9,425 nt of DNA from Deltaproteobacteria bacterium (GTDB lineage Bacteria > Desulfobacterota > Desulfobulbia > Desulfobulbales > VMSU01). The notes under the pieces are model-generated. The model did not search any database. It was not told where the DNA came from and saw nothing but the letters and a program-made list of their open reading frames with translations. The stretch's first letter is position 1. The number at the start of each line of letters is the position of its first letter. Made by a program: the position numbers and the translations under genes. Shown piece after piece: positions 1 through 5,830 of the stretch. Where the stretch lies: NCBI GenBank assembly GCA_024274995.1, contig JAJSAA010000124.1:1-9425 (forward strand), read 5' to 3'.

Positions 1-227
1 ACCCGGAGGTCAGCGAGTACAACCCGCACCTGTTCAGCGACAATTTCCGGGGCCAGGGGATAGACGGCGGTAACACCCATAGTATTCTGGGCCGTGAGAC
101 AGGTTATGGCGGCAGCTCCATAGACTCCCAGGCGAGTAAATGTCTTGAGATCAGCCTGGATTCCTGCCCCCCCGGAGGGGTCGGAACCAGCAATGCTCAA
201 GACCGTCGGCGTTAAACTGTCAGCCAC
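1..227 (-). CDS. thiD: HMP/HMP-P kinase ThiD, N-terminal part (truncated by window edge)
   Basis: Translating the minus strand from a GTG at 227 gives 75 residues before the window ends. They hold the ribokinase-fold N-terminus of ThiD: the substrate loop GSDPSGGAGIQADLKTF (residues 14-30) and then LTAQNTMGV (44-52). In the family, the Asp of the loop and the Gln of the QNT motif contact hydroxymethylpyrimidine; here they are D26 and Q47. ThiD phosphorylates HMP and then HMP-P to HMP-PP in cytoplasmic thiamine synthesis. The GTG overlaps the FKBP stop codon (AGTGGCTGA), which suggests translational coupling; no clear Shine-Dalgarno lies at the usual distance. A TTG nine codons further in is an alternative start, but it would leave almost no residues before the first strand. 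Only the first part is visible, so a fusion to ThiE or another C-terminal domain cannot be excluded. Confidence 0.93.
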   Translation of the reverse strand, partial: MADSLTPTVLSIAGSDPSGGAGIQADLKTFTRLGVYGAAAITCLTAQNTMGVTAVYPLAPEIVAEQVRVVLADLR

Positions 228-672
228 TGGCCGCGGCAGATTTAATCTCCCGCAGGGTCAGCTTGTATTTTAGATCCTTGCCGGCCAGGGGGTGATTAAA
301 ATCAAGGGTGGCGAATTCTTCGTCCAAGGTAGTGAGCAAGGCTGGTATCTCATGTTTACTACCCTCATGCTCAATTTTCATGCCCAGCACCATACCGGGA
401 TGCAGGTTCTGGTGATCAGGAAGCGTACTGCGCTCCATCCGGTGAATAAGCTCCGGTTTAACGGGGCCATAAGCCTGAGCCGCCTTAATGGTAAAGGTTT
501 TAGTCTCTCCAACTTCCATATTGATTACCGCCTCCTCAAAGGCCGGCAGCACTTCTCCGATGCCGATTTTAAATTCCAGCGGCCCGCTGGCCTCTGAGGA
601 TTCGAAAACCTCACCGGCTTCCAGAAAACCATCATAGACCACAATGACCTTATCTCCAATTTTCGCTTTCAT
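220..672 (-). CDS. SlyD-type FKBP peptidyl-prolyl cis-trans isomerase
   Basis: The 150-residue product has the SlyD arrangement: a split FKBP domain (residues 1-68, with VVYDGFLEAGEVFESS, then FKIGIGEVLPAFEEAV and AYGP), an insert-in-flap chaperone segment (about 70-120), and the returning FKBP strand with DFNHPLAGKDL (124-134). Such proteins catalyse prolyl isomerisation and act as folding helpers in the cytoplasm; no signal peptide is seen. The His/Cys-rich metal-binding tail of Escherichia coli SlyD is absent: the protein ends in SAAASG, so a nickel-delivery role is unlikely. The start is supported by a purine-rich Shine-Dalgarno (AGGGGGG at 690-684, minus strand) lying in the last codons of the upstream gene. 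The downstream thiD start overlaps its stop codon. Family assignment is firm; the substrate is unknown. Confidence 0.93.
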   Translation of the reverse strand: MKAKIGDKVIVVYDGFLEAGEVFESSEASGPLEFKIGIGEVLPAFEEAVINMEVGETKTFTIKAAQAYGPVKPELIHRMERSTLPDHQNLHPGMVLGMKIEHEGSKHEIPALLTTLDEEFATLDFNHPLAGKDLKYKLTLREIKSAAASG

Positions 673-679
673 TATTTGT

Positions 680-2116
680 TCATCCCCCCTGATTGGCTTT
701 AATAAAAGATTTTTGCTTTTTTTCTACGAGCAGCGCCAGTTTCTCAAAGCTGGCCGGCAATTTGACCGGGGTAATATTCTGCAGATTTTTTTTAACCCCG
801 TAGTTTTTAACCATTTTTTCGGCAGCCTGGCCATAGGCCGTAATTGTCTGCTTCACCAACATAAATATTACCTCATAGGGAAATGGCTTGGAAAAATGAT
901 TAATCAGACTATCAATAAAATTTTGCAGTTCCCGTCCCTCTTTCTTTGAGTTGAGGTGAATTGTTTTACAACTGTTAACCGCCTTTTCTAAAATTATCTG
1001 TAATTCAACCTGATTAAGCGCCTTATGCCCCTTTAGTGAACTCACCATCAGCTTCATGGAGCGAATGATACCCTTGGGGCCGGTAAAAAAGTCTCTGGTC
1101 TTTTTGCTGCTCAAAGTAACGGGGTTCAGCAGCGAATTATTTTTTTTGACTTCATCCTGCAGAGCTGGAATAATCTTATTTTTCAGTGTCAAATGATAAA
1201 TATTCAAGAATTCAAGACTTTCAGCAATCTTAGCGCAGGTTTTAACCGTCTCACGCTTGTGGTATAAATCACTTAACAACCGGGAGACGGCGGCGGCCTG
1301 CTTCAACACCCCATTTAATAACTCCTCGGTATTCTCCGTGGCGGCAAGTTCTGGAAAGCGGCGGTTAAGAGCCTTTATATTCTCTTGATCCGCGGATAAT
1401 ATGTCCGCCGTTTTTTTATTGAAGATCAGCAATTGTTCTATGGTATTGGTACCAAGCTCAAGATAATCATAGAGAATCTCTTCCACCGGGCGGGGGAAAT
1501 TAAGAATTTCAACATGGTGGAAACGGGACTGCAACTGCGTGGCCTGACGGCTTAAGGCCGCGATGCCCGGCAGATCGCCATCCTTGATTTCTGCGCTCGC
1601 GGTCAATAGCCGGTAAACTTCCAGACCTTCTTTAAATACATGGGTCTGCTGATTGGTTATATGCCTGGCCAGGGGCAGGATGTTTTCAAAACTAAGGAGC
1701 TGGCGAATTTTTTGGTCAGCACGAAAGAACTTATCTGTCAGCTGATGCAGCGGGGCCAGCAATGCACCAAGCAGCCTGCTTTTTTTCTCAAGTTGAAGGG
1801 CGGCCCGCAAGGCCAGTTCTGGATCACGGCAGTCAATCAAATCGGCCAACTGGTTGCCGATTTCGTTATTACATAATTTGATATGGGCGGCGGCCCCCTT
1901 GGCCTGGCGCGGAAGGCCCTGCAGGGCCTTCTGTAGCTCCTGAGAGGAAATCCCCATTATCTTTAATTTATCTTCTATGACAGTGATATCAATATCTTTC
2001 CATATGGTAATCCGGGGGTTCTGCAATAAATTAAAGAGCGCCTCCTTCTCCACACGCAGATATTCACGGATATTACTAAGAATATCTTTACTTTGTTGCA
2101 GACTGTCAGATGTCAT
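680..2116 (-). CDS. Unrecognised 478-residue, predicted all-helical cytoplasmic protein
   Basis: I do not recognise this family. The 478-residue product looks almost wholly alpha-helical and soluble, with many Leu/Lys/Glu/Gln heptad-like stretches (about 8-32, 100-145, 225-320, 365-405) and no signal peptide or membrane segment. Four scattered Cys (82, 96, 294, 383) make no metal-site pattern, and no nucleotide-binding or catalytic motif stands out. A more basic region around 338-365 (SSKKTRDFFTGPKGIIRSMK) and the Lys-rich C-terminus are the only distinctive parts. It is the first gene of a minus-strand run with the FKBP gene (7-bp gap) and thiD. The ATG at 2116 has no strong Shine-Dalgarno. 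The long open frame, its coupling to the FKBP gene and its ordinary composition support a real gene. A structural or scaffold role would be a guess. Confidence 0.8.
   Translation of the reverse strand: MTSDSLQQSKDILSNIREYLRVEKEALFNLLQNPRITIWKDIDITVIEDKLKIMGISSQELQKALQGLPRQAKGAAAHIKLCNNEIGNQLADLIDCRDPELALRAALQLEKKSRLLGALLAPLHQLTDKFFRADQKIRQLLSFENILPLARHITNQQTHVFKEGLEVYRLLTASAEIKDGDLPGIAALSRQATQLQSRFHHVEILNFPRPVEEILYDYLELGTNTIEQLLIFNKKTADILSADQENIKALNRRFPELAATENTEELLNGVLKQAAAVSRLLSDLYHKRETVKTCAKIAESLEFLNIYHLTLKNKIIPALQDEVKKNNSLLNPVTLSSKKTRDFFTGPKGIIRSMKLMVSSLKGHKALNQVELQIILEKAVNSCKTIHLNSKKEGRELQNFIDSLINHFSKPFPYEVIFMLVKQTITAYGQAAEKMVKNYGVKKNLQNITPVKLPASFEKLALLVEKKQKSFIKANQGG
682..690 (-). promoter_or_regulatory. 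Ribosome-binding site of the FKBP gene inside the preceding gene's end
   Basis: On the minus strand AGGGGGGAT lies about 10 nt before the FKBP ATG (672-670) and covers the last Gly codons and part of the TGA stop of the helical-protein gene. This fixes the FKBP start and suggests that translation of the two genes is coupled. Confidence 0.7.
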
Positions 2117-2243
2117 AAATGGCGTTTAGAGTGGAAGAAAATTACAAAAAGAGCTATACTACCCAAGCTTGGATTAATTTTAAATAAAAATTTTGTCCAT
2201 CCTGACTGGATTTTGACCCTTAACGCTTTACCGTTGCCGGCCC

Positions 2244-2272
2244 TTGACAAATATTCCTGATGGACATATTCT
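2244..2272 (+). promoter_or_regulatory. Sigma70-type promoter for hisI-hisG
   Basis: A perfect -35 hexamer TTGACA (2244-2249) is followed after exactly 17 bp by TATTCT (2267-2272), a 4/6 match to the -10 consensus. Transcription would start near 2279, about 60 nt before the hisI ATG. It lies in the divergent gap between hisI and the minus-strand operon. No comparably good promoter was found on the minus strand; the best candidate there (TTTAAA, 17 bp, TAGTAT, around 2155-2183) is weak. Confidence 0.65.
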
Positions 2273-2315
2273 ACCACGATTGTGGAATTAATCTGCGAGA
2301 AATACAAGGAGAAAG

Positions 2316-2328
2316 TGTCCGCCGGACA
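2316..2328 (+). promoter_or_regulatory. Perfect 13-nt palindrome in the hisI leader (operator or small hairpin)
   Basis: TGTCCG-C-CGGACA is an exact inverted repeat with a single central base. Its last base is the first base of the hisI Shine-Dalgarno (AGGGAG, 2328-2333; ATG 6 nt further on). As DNA it could be a dimeric repressor site downstream of the promoter. As RNA the effective stem is only about 5 bp around a 3-nt loop. The palindrome is seen directly; any function is inferred. Confidence 0.4.
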
Positions 2329-2339
2329 GGGAGACAAAG

Positions 2340-2717
2340 ATGACCGAATTAAATTTTAAAAAGGGTGGCGGCCTGCTGCCGGTAATTGTCCAGGATTATG
2401 CAAGCCGCGAAGTCCTGATGCTGGCCTATATCAATAAAGAGGCCTGGGAGCAAACCATTGCCAGCGGCAAGGCCCATTTCTGGAGCCGCTCCCGGAGCAA
2501 ATTGTGGTTAAAGGGCGAATCGTCCAGGCATTATCAGATAATCAAGGAAATACTATTAGACTGCGATGAGGACACCGTGATTTATCTCGTTGAACAGCAG
2601 GGCGGAGCTGCCTGTCATAAGGGCTACCGCAGTTGTTTTTTCCGCCGTCTGCGGGCCGATGATTTTGAGATTAAAGATGAGCCGGTATTTGATCCGGCGG
2701 AGGTTTATAAAAAATGA
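2340..2717 (+). CDS. hisI: Phosphoribosyl-AMP cyclohydrolase HisI
   Basis: The 125-residue protein opens the adenine ring of PR-AMP, the third step of histidine synthesis, in the cytoplasm. Family motifs appear in order: GLLPVIVQD (11-19), VLMLAYIN (25-32), FWSRSRSKLWLKGESS (47-62), the Mg-binding acidic triad DCDED (D74, D76, D78) and ACHKGYRSCFF (91-101). C75, C92 and C99 match the family's zinc-binding cysteines. Length fits the stand-alone form; no HisE (PR-ATP pyrophosphohydrolase) domain is fused. The start is supported by AGGGAG 6 nt upstream, and the promoter lies at 2244-2272. The stop overlaps the hisG start as ATGA. A small deviation is SSRHYQ, where the family usually has Gly at the Arg position. 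Confidence 0.96.
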   Translation: MTELNFKKGGGLLPVIVQDYASREVLMLAYINKEAWEQTIASGKAHFWSRSRSKLWLKGESSRHYQIIKEILLDCDEDTVIYLVEQQGGAACHKGYRSCFFRRLRADDFEIKDEPVFDPAEVYKK

Positions 2718-3586
2718 AGCTGCTAAAACTTGGTATCCCTAAAGGCAGCCTGGAAAAGGCGACCATTGAATTATTCGACAAATCGGGCTGGAAGATCAAG
2801 ACCGTCTCCCGCAATTATTTCCCCGAAATTGATGATTCAGAGCTGTCCTGTTCCATTTGCCGGCCCCAGGAAATGTCCCGCTATATTGAAGATGGAATTC
2901 TGGATGCCGGAATTACCGGCAAGGACTGGACACTAGAAAATGAATCCGATGTCGTGATAGTAGCAGATCTGGTCTACTCCAAAGTCAGCCGCAAACCGAC
3001 CCGCTGGGTGGTAGCGGTACCGGGAGACTCAGACATTAATTGTCTAAAGGATTTAGAGGGGAAAAAGATTTCCACCGAGCTGGTAAATTTCACCAGGAAT
3101 TTTTTTAAAGATAAAAAAATTAATGTTGATATAGAATTTTCCTGGGGCGCCACCGAGGCCAAAGTAGTTTCAAAGCTGGCCGATGCCATTGTTGAAGTCA
3201 CCGAGACTGAGACCACCATCCGTGCCCACGGCCTAAAGGTAATTTATGAGATGTTAGAGTCTAACACTCAGTTTATTGCCAACAAAAAGTCCTGGGATGA
3301 TCCCTGGAAGCGGGAGAAGATTGAGAATATAGCCATGCTCCTACAGGGGGCCCTGAAGGCCGATAATATCGTGGGCCTGAAGTTAAATGTGGCCAACGAC
3401 AACCTGGAGCGGGTTATTGCTCTGATGCCCAGCATGAACGCCCCCACCATAGCCCATCTCTATAACAAGGATTGGTGCTCGGTGGAAACAGTTATCTCGG
3501 AACATGAGGTGCGTGACATTATTCCGCGTCTTATAAAAGCCGGGGCTGAGGGTATTATAGAGTATCCCCTCTCCAAGGTTCTTTAG
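2714..3586 (+). CDS. hisG: ATP phosphoribosyltransferase HisG, long form
   Basis: HisG joins ATP and PRPP to make phosphoribosyl-ATP, the first and feedback-controlled step of histidine synthesis. At 290 residues this is the long form: a periplasmic-binding-like catalytic bilobe (about 1-210; LGIPKGSLEKAT at 6-17, DAGITGKDW at 64-72, ELVNFTRNFF at 122-131) plus a C-terminal ACT-like domain (about 215-290, ending GAEGIIEYPLSKVL) that binds histidine. Long-form enzymes do not need HisZ. The PRPP loop reads DAIVEVTETETTIRAHGL (157-174). Most HisG proteins I know have Gly at the position of E166 (ETG-T/S), so this residue is noteworthy. The gene begins inside the hisI stop (ATGA), implying coupled translation, and is followed by an inverted repeat. 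Confidence 0.95.
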   Translation: MKLLKLGIPKGSLEKATIELFDKSGWKIKTVSRNYFPEIDDSELSCSICRPQEMSRYIEDGILDAGITGKDWTLENESDVVIVADLVYSKVSRKPTRWVVAVPGDSDINCLKDLEGKKISTELVNFTRNFFKDKKINVDIEFSWGATEAKVVSKLADAIVEVTETETTIRAHGLKVIYEMLESNTQFIANKKSWDDPWKREKIENIAMLLQGALKADNIVGLKLNVANDNLERVIALMPSMNAPTIAHLYNKDWCSVETVISEHEVRDIIPRLIKAGAEGIIEYPLSKVL

Positions 3587-3590
3587 CCTA

Positions 3591-3635
3591 CCGGTAAACT
3601 GTTCAGCTCCCCATCTCGGGGTCTGCGCTTACCGG
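3591..3635 (+). terminator. Two-tier inverted repeat after hisG (possible terminator or processing hairpin)
   Basis: The outer arms CCGGTAA (3591-3597) and TTACCGG (3629-3635) are exact complements. Nested within are CAG/CTG (3604-3606, 3623-3625) and CCCC/GGGG (3609-3612, 3618-3621) around a 5-nt loop ATCTC. The structure begins 4 bp after the hisG stop. Only a short T run (ACTTTA) follows, so it is not a canonical Rho-independent terminator. It may stabilise or process an mRNA that continues into engB. Confidence 0.45.
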
Positions 3636-3670
3636 ACTTTACAGGTCAAATTAATAAACCGGATTATAGT

Positions 3671-4264
3671 ATGCCTAATTACGCCAGGATTAGATTTTTG
3701 GCCAGTGCCTTTAATATGAAGCAGCTGCCCGAGGATACCCTGCCGGAGATCGCCTTTGCCGGCCGCTCTAATGTTGGGAAGTCCAGCCTCATTAACAAGC
3801 TGGTCAACCAGCGGAAACTGGTAAAGGTCAGCTCCAGACCAGGCAAGACCCAGAGCCTTAATTTTTTTCTGGTGGATGAGAAGGCCTATCTTGTTGATCT
3901 GCCCGGATACGGCTACGCCAAGGTTCCCCACAGCATGAAGGGCCTGTGGCAGCAACTGATCGCCGACTATATAGAAACCAGACAGTCCCTGCGTTGCGTG
4001 GTGGTTATTCTTGATATTCGCCATCCCTTGAAGAGCCTGGATTTTGAACTTATCTCCTGGCTGCGGGAAATTAATGTCCCGGCCCTGCCAGTTTATACCA
4101 AAATTGATAAAATTGCCAGGGGTCAGCGTCTGCGTCATGCCGCGGCCCTGGACGCCGGACTTGGTATATCGCCGGATCAGCGGCTGTTATTCTCAGCCAA
4201 AACCGGCGAAGGGAAAGATGAGTTAATCATTCGCCTTGAGGATTTATACCGTTTAGACACTTAA
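3671..4264 (+). CDS. engB: Ribosome-biogenesis GTPase EngB (YihA/YsxC)
   Basis: This 197-residue GTPase of the TRAFAC class acts in assembly of the large ribosomal subunit and is usually essential. All G motifs are present: G1 GRSNVGKS (31-38), G2 Thr in RPGKTQSLNFF (T60), G3 DLPG followed by YGYAKV (76-84), G4 TKID (143-146) and G5 SAK (175-177). The stretch PEIAFAGRSNVGKSSLIN is diagnostic of EngB. Length is normal for the family. No clear Shine-Dalgarno precedes the ATG; the next in-frame ATG (residue 16) would remove only pre-domain residues, so the exact start is less sure than the gene. It lies 84 bp after hisG and 16 bp before the REC-kinase gene. Confidence 0.95.
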   Translation: MPNYARIRFLASAFNMKQLPEDTLPEIAFAGRSNVGKSSLINKLVNQRKLVKVSSRPGKTQSLNFFLVDEKAYLVDLPGYGYAKVPHSMKGLWQQLIADYIETRQSLRCVVVILDIRHPLKSLDFELISWLREINVPALPVYTKIDKIARGQRLRHAAALDAGLGISPDQRLLFSAKTGEGKDELIIRLEDLYRLDT

Positions 4265-4280
4265 AGGGGCGGAAAATAAA

Positions 4281-5498
4281 ATGGCAAAGGCAAAAATACT
4301 CTATATAGATGACGAAAAGATCAATCTAAGTAATTTTGCCGCATCATTTAAGGATGAGTTTGAGGTTATAACCGCCATTTCCGGTAATGAGGGGCTAGAA
4401 ATATTTAAGACCTATCATGATATCGCCGTGATTGTCGCTGACCAGCGTATGCCGGGCATGAGCGGCGTGGAGATGCTGACCAGAATTTACGAGATGGATA
4501 CCGCCCCCATCCGCATCATTCTCACCGGTTATATCAATCCGCAGGACATCATCCTGGCCATAAATCAGGGCCATATTCATCAATACATCAATAAACCGTG
4601 GAATATAGACCAGGTACGAAGTATTCTGTCCCAGGCCGTTGATAAGTATCAGCTAACCAGAGAAAATAAACGCCTGCTCAAGATTCTGGCCGGGAAAAAT
4701 GAGGCCCTGCAGGCGGCCAATGAACAATTAATCGCCGATATTGACCTGCAGGCCAAGCTTGAGCGGCAAAACCGAGAGGCTGAAATTAAGATGATGTCGC
4801 AGGCCAAAATGGCCTCGCTGGGTCAGATAGCCACTGGTATCGCCCATGAAATAAATCAGCCTCTGACCTTCATCAAAATAGCTCTGGAATCTACGGCCCG
4901 CGATATTGAAAATCAAGCCCTCAGTATTACTGAACTGCTGGAAGATATTAATGAATCGCAAAAACAAATCCGCCGTATTACCCTGATTATAGACCATCTG
5001 CGTACCTTTGGCCGTAACAGCAGTGATGAACGGCATCCGACAAATATGCCCGAGGCCTTAGACAGCGCTCTGATCTTATTCAAACAGAAGATCAAGGCTG
5101 GAGGGGTAGAACTGTTAGTAACCAGGGCCGATAACCTGCCCCAGGTGTATGGCAATATCTCCAAGCTGGAGCAGGTGTTTACCAATTTGATCCAAAACAG
5201 TATGGATGCCTTAGAAGAGGTGGATAACGGCCGCATAGAGGTTGATTTCCAGCCGCGGGGCCAGCAATTGGTTACCCGCTTTATTGATAATGGCCAGGGG
5301 ATGACACCGGAGGTACGGGAAAAGATATTTGAGCCATTTTTCAGTACCAAGGAAACCGGCCGGGGTACTGGCCTGGGACTTTCAATTATCTATGGTATCA
5401 TTAGTGAGTTAGACGGTATCATTGACTGCGAATCTGCCCCAGGCCAGGGTTGTACCTTTACCATCACTCTGCCAATCTTAACTACCGATTCCACGTAA
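4281..5498 (+). CDS. Soluble hybrid: N-terminal receiver domain fused to a histidine kinase
   Basis: The 405-residue protein has a receiver domain (about 4-120) followed by a coiled-coil linker (about 120-175, Leu/Glu/Gln-rich), a HisKA dimerisation helix pair and a HATPase_c domain. Receiver residues are intact: D10/D11, phosphoacceptor D54 in VADQRMPGMSG, T82 and K105 in NKPW. Kinase boxes are intact: H189 in GIAHEINQPL (H box), N306 in NLIQNSMDAL (N box), DNGQG (336-340, G1), IFEPFFSTK (349-357, F) and GTGLGLSI (362-369, G2). No membrane segment or sensory domain is seen, so the receiver itself is the likely input: a phosphorelay from another kinase would set autokinase activity. No partner regulator is adjacent. 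The ATG is preceded by the purine-rich AAAGGGGCGGA, and the gene follows engB by 16 bp, so they are probably co-transcribed. Confidence 0.94.
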   Translation: MAKAKILYIDDEKINLSNFAASFKDEFEVITAISGNEGLEIFKTYHDIAVIVADQRMPGMSGVEMLTRIYEMDTAPIRIILTGYINPQDIILAINQGHIHQYINKPWNIDQVRSILSQAVDKYQLTRENKRLLKILAGKNEALQAANEQLIADIDLQAKLERQNREAEIKMMSQAKMASLGQIATGIAHEINQPLTFIKIALESTARDIENQALSITELLEDINESQKQIRRITLIIDHLRTFGRNSSDERHPTNMPEALDSALILFKQKIKAGGVELLVTRADNLPQVYGNISKLEQVFTNLIQNSMDALEEVDNGRIEVDFQPRGQQLVTRFIDNGQGMTPEVREKIFEPFFSTKETGRGTGLGLSIIYGIISELDGIIDCESAPGQGCTFTITLPILTTDST

Positions 5499-5532
5499 GC
5501 GCTCCATGAACACCCTGCTACATGCGCTTACG
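5494..5532 (+). terminator. Perfect 9-bp inverted repeat overlapping the kinase stop codon
   Basis: CGTAAGCGC (5494-5502) and GCGCTTACG (5524-5532) are exact complements separated by 21 nt. The kinase stop TAA (5496-5498) lies in the left arm. No T tract follows (GATTAAGCC), so an intrinsic terminator is doubtful. It could be an mRNA 3'-end stem, part of a leader structure for the next operon, or a binding site. The repeat is seen directly; its role is inferred. Confidence 0.4.
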
Positions 5533-5605
5533 ATTAAGCCGTTAAGACGCAAATACCCGCCGGGGATTGAAGGTTATAGACAAAATATTCTGGTTTATCC
5601 AGCTT

Positions 5606-5610
5606 AGGAG
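5606..5610 (+). promoter_or_regulatory. Ribosome-binding site of the His/Cys-tailed small protein
   Basis: AGGAG lies 8 nt before the ATG at 5619. It is the clearest Shine-Dalgarno in the right half of the window and supports translation of the 67-residue ORF from this start. Confidence 0.75.
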
Positions 5611-5618
5611 AATTACAA

Positions 5619-5822
5619 ATGTCATTTAGTTCATTTGAGGAAGCCTTAAATATCTGTATGAATGCCGGGGAGGACAGCAAGGAGCAGGATGAGGCGCTTC
5701 TCTACTGCCTGGAGTACGCCCCCGATGATTTAAAGGAACAACTGCGGGGCATCCTGCGTCACAGCCCGGCCGGGCATAGTCATCATGATGGTTGTGGCTG
5801 CGGCTGCCATCATGAGAAGTAG
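5619..5822 (+). CDS. Small protein with C-terminal His/Cys metal-binding tail
   Basis: I do not recognise the family. The 67-residue product has an acidic helical body (residues 1-47, including FEEALNICMNAGEDSKEQDE and DDLKEQLRGIL) with two Cys (C13, C30). The tail GHSHHDGCGCGCHHEK (52-67) has five His and three Cys. Such a tail can bind Ni, Zn, Co or Cu and resembles in composition the tail of SlyD or metallochaperones. No signal peptide or membrane segment is seen, so it is probably cytoplasmic. A strong AGGAG lies 8 nt before the ATG. The gene ends 8 bp before the aromatic-amino-acid fusion gene, so the two are probably one transcript. That pairing hints at a role near prephenate metabolism or at general metal buffering, but neither is shown by the sequence. 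Confidence 0.8.
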   Translation: MSFSSFEEALNICMNAGEDSKEQDEALLYCLEYAPDDLKEQLRGILRHSPAGHSHHDGCGCGCHHEK

Positions 5823-5830
5823 GCAGAGTT

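Noticed and set aside
2113..2337. 74-codon minus-strand ORF in the divergent gap, ending ATGA at the helical-protein start
   Set aside because: It covers the hisI promoter and ribosome-binding site on the opposite strand, has no Shine-Dalgarno, and its translation looks like non-coding sequence. The gap is better explained as regulatory.
3638..3670. TTTACA and TATAGT just before engB as a promoter
   Set aside because: The spacing is 21 bp, and TATAGT abuts the ATG, which would place the transcription start inside the gene.
3629..4138. 169-codon minus-strand ORF opposite engB
   Set aside because: It lies almost wholly antisense to a clear EngB with all G motifs; the open frame follows from the codon use of engB.
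5494..5550. Integron attC-like site (inverted repeat followed by GTTAAGA)
   Set aside because: The core site does not match the GTTRRRY/RYYYAAC pair and there is no integrase or gene cassette pattern nearby.
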